37,224 nucleotides of DNA from Duganella sp. Leaf126 (GTDB lineage: Bacteria; Pseudomonadota; Gammaproteobacteria; Burkholderiales; Burkholderiaceae_D): positions 734,752-771,975 of the forward strand of contig NZ_LMNW01000031.1 of NCBI RefSeq assembly GCF_001423125.1, in the 5' to 3' direction. Below are positions 9,336-21,858 of the stretch, one piece after another. Under the pieces are notes generated by a model, which worked only from the letters and a program-made list of their open reading frames with translations, made no database searches and was not told where the DNA came from. Both the position numbers and the translations under genes were made by a program. Positions within the stretch are counted from its first letter, which is position 1, and every line of letters begins with the position of its first letter.

Positions 9336-9633
9336 ATTGGGTATCTCGTTTTTAACACTTGGGGTGGTTTAGCATGCGCATCATACATGGATCGCGTGGC
9401 AGTCTGCACGTTTGCGCTGCCGATGGCAAGGGCATGGCGTGACAATCTTGCCAGGACAATAGCGGGAAGAATGGGGGACCGGCCGACGCGGGCATGATGA
9501 AAAAACGGCAGCGTCCCCTTGACGAAGCGGTGGCCGCTGCCTTCAGGGCAAGACGCAGCGCCGAAGACAGTACGCTAGTACATGGACACGTTTTGGCGCT
9601 GCAACGCCGCCATGGCGGCTGCGTCAGGCGCGA
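9336..9633. other. smg-topB intergenic region
   Basis: This 298-base gap between two co-directional genes holds a diverged copy of the palindromic repeat found at 14817-14980 (here at 9536-9623). The rest, 9336-9535, is ordinary sequence that must contain the topB leader and possibly its promoter. I see no convincing -10/-35 pair and no supported small gene. Confidence 0.4.
9536..9623. repeat. Palindromic repeat, diverged third copy
   Basis: About 88 bp related to the tandem units at 14817-14980. Shared blocks include CCTTCAG, the segment GAAGACAGTACG, and GCTGCAACGCCGC. The arms GACGCAGCGCC and GGCGCTGCAACGCC allow a long imperfect hairpin. The centre differs from the tandem copies by extra bases (ATGGACACGTTTT region), so it is an older or different subtype. 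Confidence 0.65.
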
Positions 9634-10098
9634 TCAGTGCAGCAGGCGGGGGGGCGCGTCGTCGTCTGCGCCAAACAGGTCGTCAAACATCAGGGCGTCC
9701 GGCTCCTTGCCCTGGCTCCACAGCAGCATCAGCACGATCACCTTGAGCTGACCGAGCGAGACCGGCACTTCTTCGAGCGACAGCGCGCGTTCGATGACGA
9801 TTTCGCGCTGCAGCGGCGTGAGCACCTTGGCCGATTCGAGGAACTGGATGAAACCGATGGCGTCGGTCCCGAGCACGTCGCGCTCTTCGTCGACGTAAAT
9901 CCGCGTGCCGGTGGAGGCAGCGGTGAGCGAATGCTCGACGCCGGCCATGGCCGTGAGATCGTTCAGCCAGACCAGTGCCTCGGAGATCTCGATGTCGTCG
10001 AAACCGACAGCCGACAGCTTCTTGGCCAATGCCTCCGGTTCCGGGCAGGCATCAGGACGGTAATACGTCTCGTAGAGATAAACTAGGATGTCGAACAT
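9634..10098 (-). CDS. smg: Smg family protein (DUF494)
   Basis: A 154-aa protein of the Smg/DUF494 family, found beside dprA and topoisomerase genes in many proteobacteria; its molecular role is not established. The N-terminus [13 protein letters not shown], the following Cys-Pro-Glu segment and the helical C-terminal part ([16 protein letters not shown]) fit the family over full length. It is cytoplasmic, with no membrane segment. It lies 76 bases after dprA on the same strand, consistent with one transcript. Confidence 0.92.
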   Translation of the reverse strand: MFDILVYLYETYYRPDACPEPEALAKKLSAVGFDDIEISEALVWLNDLTAMAGVEHSLTAASTGTRIYVDEERDVLGTDAIGFIQFLESAKVLTPLQREIVIERALSLEEVPVSLGQLKVIVLMLLWSQGKEPDALMFDDLFGADDDAPPRLLH

Positions 10099-10174
10099 GG
10101 CTCTACTCTATCAGCTAAAACAGATCGGACACAAGTAGCGTACATTTACTGAACGCAACTTTATACAACAGGTT

Positions 10175-11290
10175 TCAGCGGCGCAAACGCTGGATCCAGC
10201 CGCCCGGCAAACGTTCGAGCAAACCGGCCAGCTCCAGCGCCAGCAGCTGCCCCTGCAGCTCGGCAGCCGGCTGCTGCAGGTGTGCCGCGAGGGTCTCGGG
10301 ACGGATCGGTTGGTCGCCCATGGCAAGCAGTACGCGGTCGACAAAACTGTCGTCAAAATGCGACCCTGTTGCCACCGTATCAATACCGATATGCAGTTCC
10401 GACAACACGTCCGCCGCCGTCTCCACCAGCTTGGCGCCGTCGCGGATCAGACGGTGACATCCCTTGGACAAGCTCGCATGAACCGAGCCCGGCATCGCAT
10501 AGACGTCGCGGTCCTGCGAGGCTGCCAGCCGCGCCGTGATCAGCGAGCCGGAGCGGGCGGCCGCCTCGACCACCAGCACCGCGCGCGCCAGACCGCTGAT
10601 CACCCGATTGCGTCTTGGAAAATTGTCACGCAGCGGCGGCGTGCCGAGCGCGTATTCGCTGACGATGCACCCGTGCTCGGCGATGCGCCGGGCCAGCGCC
10701 TCGTTACTGGCAGGATAGATGCGGTCGGCGCCGGTGCCGATCACGGCCACCGTGCCGCCCTCACCGGCCAGGCCGCCGGCATGGGCGGCAGCGTCGATGC
10801 CCAGCGCCAGCCCGGACACGATGGTCACGCCCGCCTCGGCCAGCGCGTGCGCCATGCGCTCGGCTGTCTGCCGCCCCATCACGCTGGCGTTGCGCGAACC
10901 GACCACGGCCACCGCCGGGCGCTGCAGCAGCGCCGGCTTGCCCTTGACGTACAACATCAGGGGCGCGGCGGCAATCTGGCGCAGCAGCGGGGGATAGTCG
11001 CCGTGGTCGAACGTGAGCAGCCGGTTGCCCGGCTGCGCGCACCATGCTTGCACGGCATCGACCTGGGCCGCGAGGCCGGCGGACGGCGGCGCCAGCAAGG
11101 CGCGCGCGCGGGCCGGCGTGACGACCGTCAGCAGCTCGGCGTGGCTGGCCGCGAAGATCGCTTGCGGCGTCTGAAAGCGCGCCAGCAGGGCGTGGGCCGT
11201 GATCAGGCCCACGCCGTCGGTCTGCTCGAGGCGCAACCAGGCGCCGAGTGCGGACGCCGTGGGCAGTGGGGACGATTCCGTGGCTTGCAC
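10175..11290 (-). CDS. dprA: DNA-processing protein DprA
   Basis: DprA binds incoming single-stranded DNA and loads RecA during transformation. The 371-aa protein has an N-terminal helical/HhH part (residues 10-90), a Rossmann-like core with VVGSRNAS, TIVSGLALGIDAAAH and the conserved FPRRNRVISGLA, and a C-terminal winged-helix domain (about 305-371). The start is GTG at 11290; the GGAG about 11 bases upstream overlaps the stop region of the lysM gene, which ends 8 bases before. It is therefore probably translated in coupling with that gene. Confidence 0.95.
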   Translation of the reverse strand: MQATESSPLPTASALGAWLRLEQTDGVGLITAHALLARFQTPQAIFAASHAELLTVVTPARARALLAPPSAGLAAQVDAVQAWCAQPGNRLLTFDHGDYPPLLRQIAAAPLMLYVKGKPALLQRPAVAVVGSRNASVMGRQTAERMAHALAEAGVTIVSGLALGIDAAAHAGGLAGEGGTVAVIGTGADRIYPASNEALARRIAEHGCIVSEYALGTPPLRDNFPRRNRVISGLARAVLVVEAAARSGSLITARLAASQDRDVYAMPGSVHASLSKGCHRLIRDGAKLVETAADVLSELHIGIDTVATGSHFDDSFVDRVLLAMGDQPIRPETLAAHLQQPAAELQGQLLALELAGLLERLPGGWIQRLRR

Positions 11291-11298
11291 GGCGCGGT

Positions 11299-12402
11299 TT
11301 ACTCCGGCGAGGTGGCGTTGTCGCCCACGACCACGGGCGCTGTCGCCTGCATGATCAGCCCGTAGGACACGCGGTTGAACACGCGGAAGATAAACAGGCT
11401 GCCGACCTGGTCGTCGGGCAACCTGACCTGCTGTGCACGGCCGAACCAGCCGGTGGGCGCGGTCGTGTCGGGCACAGTTCTTCCCGCATGGTACAGGCGC
11501 AGCACGGCGCCGATATCGAGTCCGTCAAGCTTTCCGCGATTAATGCTGACCACCTGGTGCCGCCCCGCGTACTGCACGCCGCCCTGCACGGCCAGCACGC
11601 GGGCGTCGATGCGGGTGGCGGGCGGGTGCGGCGCATACTGCGGCGTCTGCGCCGGCTGCAGCGGCGTCAGCCGGTCGCCTGCGCCCATCTCCTCGACCGT
11701 GGTGGTGGCGCGCACCGTGTGCACGTCGCTGTCCGCGCCGGCGCTGGCCTGCAGCGTAACCGTGCCCAGGTAAAGCGCTTCATGGGCCAGCACCTGGCCG
11801 CTGTCCGGATCGGTCAGCGGCCGGCCCGGGCGATAGACCTGGAACGTGGTGGCCGCACCGAGGTTGCCGCGCACATAAGCCTGGTCGCCCTGGCCGATGA
11901 AGACGTGGCCGTCGGCGGTGGCAACGATGCGCGGTGCGCTGGCCAGGGCGTCGTTTTCCACGATCAGCGGCTGCGACAGGAATGGTGCGATCTCGGCGGA
12001 CGGAATCGAGGCGATGGCAGCGGCGCCGATGGCGCTGCTGCGCACGGCCGGCGAGCGGCGCTCGGTGGGCACGCCGGCGTTGCCGGCGCCGTGGTTGGCA
12101 CCGGCGCTGTCGCCGAGCCGCAGGCGGCCGGCGGCGCGGTCGAACCAGATCACCTGGTCCGGGTAAATCCAGTGCGGATTGGCGATTTCAGCACGGTTCA
12201 GGTCCCACACGGTGGGCCAGCACCACGGTTGCTGGAGAAACTTGTCGGCGATATCCCACAGCGTATCGCCGCGCACCACCACGTGGCGGTCCGGGGCATC
12301 GGTGCGGAACTGGCAGTTGACGGGCGCCGCAGCTGCCGTTGCCGCTGTTGCAACAAACAGCGCTGCCGCTAAGCATGGGCCGACTGTGATAAAATTTTTC
12401 AT
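11299..12402 (-). CDS. Exported LysM-domain protein
   Basis: A 367-aa protein with a signal peptide ([20 protein letters not shown], then an Ala-rich cleavage region) and one LysM domain near residues 38-90 ([21 protein letters not shown]). It should act in the periplasm or cell wall on peptidoglycan. The remaining 270 residues have no catalytic motif I recognise. The start at 12402 was preferred over an upstream ATG at 12462 because it begins directly with the signal peptide and has a GGA site. It is the first gene of the lysM-dprA-smg-topB run and diverges from def, an arrangement typical of Burkholderiales. Confidence 0.9.
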   Translation of the reverse strand: MKNFITVGPCLAAALFVATAATAAAAPVNCQFRTDAPDRHVVVRGDTLWDIADKFLQQPWCWPTVWDLNRAEIANPHWIYPDQVIWFDRAAGRLRLGDSAGANHGAGNAGVPTERRSPAVRSSAIGAAAIASIPSAEIAPFLSQPLIVENDALASAPRIVATADGHVFIGQGDQAYVRGNLGAATTFQVYRPGRPLTDPDSGQVLAHEALYLGTVTLQASAGADSDVHTVRATTTVEEMGAGDRLTPLQPAQTPQYAPHPPATRIDARVLAVQGGVQYAGRHQVVSINRGKLDGLDIGAVLRLYHAGRTVPDTTAPTGWFGRAQQVRLPDDQVGSLFIFRVFNRVSYGLIMQATAPVVVGDNATSPE

Positions 12403-12547
12403 TCGCGATCCAATCGATGCGGCAGCAAGCGTTGCCCGTAGTGAATCAAATTCTGCCCACAAACCCCTGACCTGGCAAGCAAAACAGCGCCCGCCCCCTG
12501 GCGAGACGGCGCGTTTCCAGCTGCCACGATCCGCACCTGTTAACTAT

Positions 12548-13090
12548 ATGGCTATCCTGAACATACTGCGTTACCCCGATCCACGCCTGCACAAGGTGGC
12601 CAAGCCGGTCACGGTCTTCGACGAGCGCCTGGAAAAACTGGTGGCCGACATGGCCGAAACCATGTACGACGCCCCGGGCGTCGGCCTGGCCGCGTCCCAG
12701 GTGGACGTGCACGAACAGGTAGTCGTGATCGACATCACCGAAGACAAGAGCGGACTGGCCGCCTACATCAACCCGGAAATCCTGTGGGCCAGCGACGACA
12801 AGCAGGTCTACGACGAAGGCTGCCTGTCGGTGCCCGGCATCTACGACGGCGTCGAGCGTCCATCGAAGGTCAAGGTGCGCGCGTTCGACGTCAAGGGCCA
12901 GCCGTTCGAGGTCGATGCCGACGGCCTGCTGGCCGTGTGCATCCAGCACGAGATGGACCACCTGAAAGGCAAGGTCTTCGTCGAATACCTGTCGCCGCTC
13001 AAGCGCAACCGCATCAAGGCCAAGCTGCAAAAGGAAGAGCGCAGCATGGAACGCGAAGCGGCGCTGCGCGCCCAGGGCCGTCGTTACTGA
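12548..13090 (+). CDS. def: Peptide deformylase
   Basis: Removes the formyl group from the N-terminal methionine of nascent proteins. The 180-aa protein has all three family motifs: GVGLAASQ (motif 1), EGCLS with the metal-binding Cys (motif 2) and HEMDH with two metal-binding His and the catalytic Glu (motif 3). The ATG at 12548 gives the classic [14 protein letters not shown] start, although no Shine-Dalgarno is visible before it. It is followed after 13 bases by fmt, the gene for the opposing reaction. Confidence 0.97.
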   Translation: MAILNILRYPDPRLHKVAKPVTVFDERLEKLVADMAETMYDAPGVGLAASQVDVHEQVVVIDITEDKSGLAAYINPEILWASDDKQVYDEGCLSVPGIYDGVERPSKVKVRAFDVKGQPFEVDADGLLAVCIQHEMDHLKGKVFVEYLSPLKRNRIKAKLQKEERSMEREAALRAQGRRY

Positions 13091-13103
13091 GCGCCGGGCA
13101 CCG

Positions 13104-14051
13104 ATGAAGATCGTCTTTGCCGGCACCCCGGAATTTGCCGCCGTCGCCCTGCAAGCGCTGCACGAAGCTGGCTTCGAGATCGCACTGGTATTGACCCAGC
13201 CCGACCGGCCGGCCGGGCGCGGCATGCAGCTGCAGCCGTCGGCCGTCAAGCAGTACGCGGTGGCGCACGGCATGGAAGTATTGCAGCCGCTGTCGCTGCG
13301 CACCGACAGCAAGGACCCGGTGCGCGCCGAGCAGGCGCGGGCAACCCACGAGCGCCTGCTGTCCACGCCCTACGAGGTGATGGTGGTGGCCGCCTACGGC
13401 CTGATCCTGCCGCTCAGCACGCTTGACATCAAGCCCTGCCTGAACATCCACGGTTCGCTGCTGCCGCGCTGGCGCGGCGCCGCGCCGATCCACCGCGCCA
13501 TCGAGGCCGGCGACAGCGAAACCGGCATCACCATCATGCAGATGGAAGAAGGCCTCGATACCGGTCCCATGCTGCTGACGGAAAAAATCGCCATCGGCCC
13601 GCACGACACCACCGGCACCGTGCACGACAGGCTGGCCGCGCTGGGCGGCACGATGATCGTCGAGGCGCTGCAGCGGATGAAGCACGGCACGCTCGAGGCC
13701 GTGGTCCAGCCCGAGCAAGGCGTCAATTACGCAGCCAAGATCAGCAAGGAAGAAGCGGCGCTCGACTTCGGTCTTTCGGCGGTCGAACTCGATCGCAAGA
13801 TCCGCGCATTCAACCCGTTCCCCGGCGCCCACGGCACGGTCAACGGCGTGGTGGTCAAGCTGTGGGCCGCGCAACTGGCCGAGGGCCGGGGCGCACCGGG
13901 CCAGGTGCTGACGGCCGATGCCGACGGCATCGTGGTTGCCTGCGGTACCGGCGCACTGCGCCTGACCATGCTGCAAAAGCCGGGCGGCAAGCGCCTGCCC
14001 GCAGCCGAGTTCATCAAGGGCTTTGCGCTCGCCGGCCAGAGCTTCGCCTGA
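13104..14051 (+). CDS. fmt: Methionyl-tRNA formyltransferase
   Basis: Formylates initiator Met-tRNA using 10-formyl-tetrahydrofolate. The 315-aa protein starts [16 protein letters not shown]. It carries the active-site run [20 protein letters not shown] with the catalytic Asn and His, and later [10 protein letters not shown] with the conserved Asp. The C-terminal tRNA-binding domain (about 205-315) is complete. It is directly downstream of def and is followed by a hairpin terminator, so def-fmt is probably a closed two-gene operon. Confidence 0.97.
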   Translation: MKIVFAGTPEFAAVALQALHEAGFEIALVLTQPDRPAGRGMQLQPSAVKQYAVAHGMEVLQPLSLRTDSKDPVRAEQARATHERLLSTPYEVMVVAAYGLILPLSTLDIKPCLNIHGSLLPRWRGAAPIHRAIEAGDSETGITIMQMEEGLDTGPMLLTEKIAIGPHDTTGTVHDRLAALGGTMIVEALQRMKHGTLEAVVQPEQGVNYAAKISKEEAALDFGLSAVELDRKIRAFNPFPGAHGTVNGVVVKLWAAQLAEGRGAPGQVLTADADGIVVACGTGALRLTMLQKPGGKRLPAAEFIKGFALAGQSFA

Positions 14052-14064
14052 CCGGGGTGGCACG

Positions 14065-14088
14065 GCGCACGCCCGGCCGTGCGCTTTT
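14065..14088 (+). terminator. Rho-independent terminator after fmt
   Basis: A seven-base-pair stem, GCGCACG with CGTGCGC, around a six-base loop and followed by TTTT, 13 bases after the fmt stop. A second pairing (GCACGGC with GCCGTGC) is possible in the same place. Confidence 0.75.
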
Positions 14089-14156
14089 AAGGCGGGCTCA
14101 TACGCGGATTGGCAAGTTGGCTTACACTAACCGGCCACAATCCTCAAGGAGCCCTC

Positions 14157-14792
14157 ATGTCCGACCTGATCGACAAACTGAACTGGCGTTACGCCACCAA
14201 GAAATACAATCCTGCCAAGCAGCTGGAGCAGGCCAAGCTCGACAAGATCCTGGAAGCGATCCGCCTGGCACCGACCTCGTCCGGCCTGCAGCCGTTCGAA
14301 GTGTTGGTCGTCAAGACGCCCGAGCTGCGCGACAAGATCCGCGCGGTCGCGTGGAACCAGTCCGGCGTGAGCGAAGCGTCGCACCTGCTGGTGTTCGCGG
14401 CCTGGGACAATATCACCGAAGAACGCATCGACATGATGTTCGACATGACGAACGATCAGCGCGGCTTCATCAACGAAGGCTGGGAAGCGTATCGCAAGCA
14501 ATTGAAGGGCATCGTTGCCTCGCGTACGCTCGAACAGAACGCCGAAGCCGCCGCGCGCCAGGTGTATATCGCGCTGGGCCTGGCGATGGTGGCCGCCGCC
14601 GAAGAACACGTCGACAGCACGCCGATGGAAGGCTTTGACCCGAAAGCCGTGGACGAGATCCTGGGCCTGGGCGCGCGCCACCTGAAAAGCGTGGTGATCC
14701 TGCCGCTGGGCTACCGCGCCGACGAAGGCGACTGGCTGGCCAACCTGAAAAAAGTCCGCCGCCCGATGGACCAGATCGTCTCCGAGATCTAA
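14157..14792 (+). CDS. Nitroreductase-family NAD(P)H-dependent oxidoreductase
   Basis: A 211-aa FMN-dependent oxidoreductase of the nitroreductase family. The N-terminal LNWRYATKKYNP corresponds to the FMN phosphate-binding Arg region. LAPTSSGLQPFEVLVV matches the family's second conserved block, and VILPLGYRADEGDWL the C-terminal flavin-contact region. Length is normal for NfsB-like proteins. AAGGAG lies 5 bases before the ATG at 14157; an earlier in-frame ATG at 14109 lacks such a site. The physiological substrate (quinone, nitroaromatic or other) cannot be read from sequence. It stands alone, between the fmt terminator and the palindromic repeats. Confidence 0.88.
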   Translation: MSDLIDKLNWRYATKKYNPAKQLEQAKLDKILEAIRLAPTSSGLQPFEVLVVKTPELRDKIRAVAWNQSGVSEASHLLVFAAWDNITEERIDMMFDMTNDQRGFINEGWEAYRKQLKGIVASRTLEQNAEAAARQVYIALGLAMVAAAEEHVDSTPMEGFDPKAVDEILGLGARHLKSVVILPLGYRADEGDWLANLKKVRRPMDQIVSEI

Positions 14793-14816
14793 CTACCCCA
14801 CCCCAAGCACCCCGCC

Positions 14817-14900
14817 CAGCCTTCAGCGCAAGGCGCAGCGTCGAAGACAGCACGCCAGTACGGCAAGACGCTGCAACGCCGCGATGGAGGCCGGGCAGCG
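14817..14900. repeat. Palindromic 84-bp repeat, tandem copy 1
   Basis: First of two head-to-tail units with period 84. The first 75 bases match the second unit with two differences. GCAGCGTC pairs with GACGCTGC, giving a long hairpin with outer imperfect pairing. It lies between the convergent 3' ends of the nitroreductase-family and DUF2145 genes. Confidence 0.88.
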
Positions 14901-14980
14901 CAGCCTTCAGCGCAAGGCGCAGCGTCGAAGACAGTACGCCAGTACGGCGAGACGCTGCAACGCCGCGATGGAGGCTGCGC
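14901..14980. repeat. Palindromic 84-bp repeat, tandem copy 2
   Basis: Second unit. It begins with the same CAGCCTTCAG and ends one base before the DUF2145 stop codon. Its outer arms pair better than in copy 1 (GCAGCCT near the left end with AGGCTGC at the right end). The loop holds GTACGCCAGTAC. Confidence 0.88.
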
Positions 14981-14981
14981 C

Positions 14982-16112
14982 TTAGTCCAGGGCGATCACG
15001 CGGTCGCCCTGGGTGAAATCCGGCACACACCCGTCAGCAATCGGCGTCCAGCCATGCCGCACCACCACGCGCTTGTCGTCGTGGCACAATTCCACCCGCT
15101 CGCTGGCAGGAAAGCGATACTGCACGAAACGCTCGAGCGACGTGGGCAGGCTGATCACCAGTTGCCGCGCCGCGCGGTCGTGGTCGGGATGGTCGTCCAG
15201 GTGCAGCAGCGGCACGAAGCGGCCGGCCTGCATCAGCCACCAGGAATCGATGGCGACCGGCGCCGGCGTGTAGCGCGCCGTGCGCAGCCAGTCCTGGGCG
15301 CGTTCGCGCAAGTGATCATCGTCGGCCAGGTCGCCCCAGCCGGCCGCCAGCATCTCCGCCACCCATTGATTGCAGTTCTGATAGCGCGTGCTGAAGGCAT
15401 AGGCGTTGGCGCTGTACTGCGCGGCCAGCAGGTGCGTCACGCGCGGCCGGTCCAGCAGCGCCGGGCGCAGCGCCAGCACCGCCTCGGGCGGCAGCCGCAC
15501 GACGCTGATATAGCCGAGCTTGGGATCGTCGGTGCCCATGGCAAAACCGGCCAGGCCCTGGTCGAAGATGCGCGGCCGGCGTTCGTCGCAGGCGTAGTAC
15601 AGCTGGCGCGCGGCCCACACGCCGGCGTCCGAGCGCCAGGCCAGCGCCGCGTGCGAATAGCGGATGCCGAAGCGCGACAAGTCGAGCCCGGAGCGGCTGA
15701 CCAGCGCCACGCTGCTGTCGGCACTGGCGCCAGCGCCCTCGGTCATGCCACCGGCAGCACCATTGGTCGGTCCACCGGCCGCACCATTGGTCGCGCCACC
15801 GGAGGCATCACTGGTCATGCCATCGGCAGCACCATTGGTCATACCACCGGCGGCACCAGCGGCCGCATCGTCGCCCAGCACCGCGCGCAGCACGCCGGCA
15901 AAACGCAGCAGGCGGCTTTGCTCGGCGGCCGTCAGTTCCTGCGAGCGGTCGCAGAAACGCGACCCGCTGCCCGCGCCCTGGCCGGCACTGCTTGAAGCCA
16001 TGCTGCCGGCGTGTGCGCTGCCGGCCAGCACCGTCAGCCAGGCCAGCGCCGACCACCAGCGCCAGCCCGGCCAGCGGTTACAGCGTGACAGGACGCGACG
16101 CCAGCTCGCCAT
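14982..16112 (-). CDS. DUF2145 family exported protein
   Basis: A 376-aa protein with an N-terminal hydrophobic export signal (SALAWLTVLAGSAHA). The body matches what I recall of DUF2145 proteins: CDRSQELTAAEQ, ALVSRSGLDLSRFGIRYSHAALAW, RQLYYACDERRPRIFDQGLAGF and the YQNCNQWVAEMLAAGWG block with a conserved Cys. The Cys and the upstream YSHA/ACDE segments could suggest a papain-like fold, but no activity is known to me. Residues 89-128 are an inserted tandem repeat (five 8-residue units). The start at 16112 overlaps the upstream gene by 35 bases with GACGAG before it; a longer frame to 16196 is open but lies wholly inside the neighbour. Confidence 0.82.
   Translation of the reverse strand: MASWRRVLSRCNRWPGWRWWSALAWLTVLAGSAHAGSMASSSAGQGAGSGSRFCDRSQELTAAEQSRLLRFAGVLRAVLGDDAAAGAAGGMTNGAADGMTSDASGGATNGAAGGPTNGAAGGMTEGAGASADSSVALVSRSGLDLSRFGIRYSHAALAWRSDAGVWAARQLYYACDERRPRIFDQGLAGFAMGTDDPKLGYISVVRLPPEAVLALRPALLDRPRVTHLLAAQYSANAYAFSTRYQNCNQWVAEMLAAGWGDLADDDHLRERAQDWLRTARYTPAPVAIDSWWLMQAGRFVPLLHLDDHPDHDRAARQLVISLPTSLERFVQYRFPASERVELCHDDKRVVVRHGWTPIADGCVPDFTQGDRVIALD
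15729..15848 (-). repeat. 24-bp in-frame tandem repeat (5 units) in the DUF2145 gene
   Basis: Five 24-bp units encode the 8-residue pattern G-G-x-T-N-G-A-A with variants (GGMTNGAA, DGMTSDAS, GGATNGAA, GGPTNGAA, GGMTEGAG). It lies between the signal region with the first conserved block and the main DUF2145 body. Being a multiple of three, copy changes alter length only. Confidence 0.9.
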
Positions 16113-16542
16113 ACCACTCGTCGGCCAGCACCAGGTAGAACGGCTGGCGGTTATCGACGCGGCCGAACTCGATACCGTACACGCGGTTCTGCGCATACAT
16201 GGTGTCGCCGGCGGCCAGCCCTTGCTGCGCGAACGTCGCTTGCGGCAGGTCCAGTACCACGCGCTGGCCGTCCTGACCTTGCTGCTGCAGGGTCAGGCGG
16301 GTGCGCCCTGCCCGGTCAGGCGTCGTCCCGATCTCGAGGATGCGGTAATTACCGTCGGCGACCTTGCGCTTGTTGCCGCTCGAGCTGTTGCTCGAATCGT
16401 TGAGCGAATCGGAAACGCTGCCGCTCGAGGCCGAACCGGCGCTCGACGCCGACGACACGAAACTGTCGGCGCGCGCCGTGGTGGCGGCCAGCGCCAGGGC
16501 AGCGGCACAAGCGGCCAGGCGGACTGCATGAAGTGGGGACAT
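16078..16542 (-). CDS. Small exported hypothetical protein, partner of DUF2145
   Basis: A 154-aa protein with a clear signal peptide ([20 protein letters not shown], cleavage after ARA). A Ser-rich linker (residues 27-56) follows. The C-terminal domain of about 95 residues reads like a small beta-rich fold ([19 protein letters not shown], ending [12 protein letters not shown]). I do not recognise a named family. AAGGAA sits 6 bases before the ATG at 16542. Its 3' end overlaps the start of the DUF2145 gene by 35 bases, so the two exported proteins are probably made together. Confidence 0.78.
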   Translation of the reverse strand: MSPLHAVRLAACAAALALAATTARADSFVSSASSAGSASSGSVSDSLNDSSNSSSGNKRKVADGNYRILEIGTTPDRAGRTRLTLQQQGQDGQRVVLDLPQATFAQQGLAAGDTMYAQNRVYGIEFGRVDNRQPFYLVLADEWYGELASRPVTL

Positions 16543-16657
16543 CGGGATTCCTTGCATCGTGGAGGGCAGGTCGCCAGTATACGCCAAGCGCCCCGTGGCA
16601 AAACAGGAGATTGTTGCTCCAACGCCGCGATCGGCGGTAGCTAATTCTGCAATGCCG

Positions 16658-16663
16658 TATAAT
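16658..16663 (+). promoter_or_regulatory. Putative -10 box for metH
   Basis: A perfect TATAAT 43 bases before the metH ATG. The spaced -35 region (CGGTAG at 16635-16640) is poor, so an activator may be needed. No cobalamin riboswitch can fit or is seen in the short leader. Confidence 0.5.
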
Positions 16664-16705
16664 TTCAGGCCCGCGCTGTCCCCACCTCGCCCCAGAAAGT
16701 ACCAA

Positions 16706-20506
<3,801 letters not shown>

Positions 20507-20515
20507 GTTATGTCT

Positions 20516-21847
20516 TCACCCGCGCCCGTCGCGGGTAAGTTTTGCCACCGCCAGTGCGCCGAACACCACCGCGAAACCGAGCAGCACCGCGATCGACGGC
20601 GCAGCACCGGCCAGCCCCAGACCGCGCCAGGTGACGGCGTCGAAACCGTCGATGGCCCAGCGCGTGGGCATGACCAGCGTCACCGTCTGCATCCATTGCG
20701 GGAAGATGAACGACGGCACCCAGGCGCCGCCCAGCACCACCATGATCAGCGTTGCAAACACGGCGATGCCGCGCGCCGCTTCCGGTGTCTTGCCGAACGC
20801 CGCGATCAGCAGTCCGAACGAGGCCGTAAACAGCGCAAAGCCGGCAGCCACGCCGAGCAGGCCCGCCACGCTGCCCACCTGCACCTTGAACATCAACATG
20901 GCGCAGGCAAAAATCGCGCACAGCAGGCCCACACCGATCACGGTGGCCGACAGCGCCCGTCCCAGCACCACCGTGGCCAGCGACACCGGCGCGGCCAGCA
21001 GGCGGTTCCAGATGCCGAGCCGGCGCGCCAGCAGCAGGGCCGTCCCCATCTCGATGCCCATGAACAGGATGAACTGCACGCCCATGCCGCCGAACGAATG
21101 GGCGTAGCTGTTGTATTTCGGGCCGCTGGACAGGGCCTGGTCGCGCGTGGCGAACGGCAGCGTCATGCCGACCGCTTCCGGTTCGGCATCGACCTTGCCG
21201 TCGTTGCCGGCCGTGCGCGCCTTGTCGGCGTCGACCGCCGCGCGCTGGTCCTGGAATTTTTTCAGGCTGTCGAGGAAGTCGCCCAGTTGCGCCGCCTGCG
21301 GATCGGTACGCGCTGCCGCGCGCACGTCGGCCAGCTGGCGGGCAGTGACGGCCGAACCGGTGCTGCCCATCACGGCCGCGCTGGTGGTCTGCATCACCTG
21401 CTGCGTGAGCAGCCCCTTGACCATGGCCAGCACCGTCGATTGCGAGGGATCGTAGTACAGCGGCAGCTCGGGTTTCTCGGCCTTGCGGCCGCCAAACAGC
21501 GCGCTGTCGGCAGCGTCGCCGAAGCCGGCCGGGATCACCACGGCCACGGCCAGCTTGCCGGCGCGGACCTGTTCCCGCGCCTGCGCGTCGGTCAGTTCCG
21601 TCACGCGCAGCGTGCTGTCGGCCTTCAGGCCGGCGGCGATCTTCTGGCCGCTGGCCGACTGGTCGAGCAGCACCACGCCGATGTCGATCTTGCCGGTATT
21701 CGATGCGGTGCCACCGCCGAACAGCGAACCGAAGATCGCCGCCAGCAGCACCGGCATCAGCAGGTGCAACATCAGCGCGCGCTTGTCGTTCACGTACAGG
21801 ATCAGGTCCTTGCGGACCAGGGCCAGGAGAGGAGTGAGGGCAGTCAT
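20516..21847 (-). CDS. ABC-2 type transporter permease
   Basis: A 443-aa membrane subunit. One helix near residues 25-45 (LMLHLLMPVLLAAIFGSLF) is followed by a large extracytoplasmic region to about 245. Five to six helices then fill the C-terminal part (GVQFILFMGIEMGTALLLA, LFTASFGLLIAAF, VAVLLGFAVVFGALAVA). This is the layout of ABC-2 exporters of the YhhJ/NatB/DrrB kind. It follows the ATPase gene by 11 bases on the same strand, so they form one exporter. GACGGA precedes the start. Substrate not determinable. Confidence 0.92.
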   Translation of the reverse strand: MTALTPLLALVRKDLILYVNDKRALMLHLLMPVLLAAIFGSLFGGGTASNTGKIDIGVVLLDQSASGQKIAAGLKADSTLRVTELTDAQAREQVRAGKLAVAVVIPAGFGDAADSALFGGRKAEKPELPLYYDPSQSTVLAMVKGLLTQQVMQTTSAAVMGSTGSAVTARQLADVRAAARTDPQAAQLGDFLDSLKKFQDQRAAVDADKARTAGNDGKVDAEPEAVGMTLPFATRDQALSSGPKYNSYAHSFGGMGVQFILFMGIEMGTALLLARRLGIWNRLLAAPVSLATVVLGRALSATVIGVGLLCAIFACAMLMFKVQVGSVAGLLGVAAGFALFTASFGLLIAAFGKTPEAARGIAVFATLIMVVLGGAWVPSFIFPQWMQTVTLVMPTRWAIDGFDAVTWRGLGLAGAAPSIAVLLGFAVVFGALAVAKLTRDGRG

Positions 21848-21858
21848 GGTACGTTCCG

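Noticed and set aside
6639..9497. A long plus-strand open frame opposite topB
   Set aside because: No recognisable domain; composition typical of antisense frames. topB is certain on the other strand.
14817..14980. CRISPR-like array
   Set aside because: Only two units of 84 bp in direct contact, palindromic over their length, no spacers and no cas genes.
16543..16705. Cobalamin riboswitch before metH
   Set aside because: The gap is only 163 bases with a TATAAT 43 bases before the start codon, too little leader for the riboswitch, and no B12-box-like sequence was noticed.
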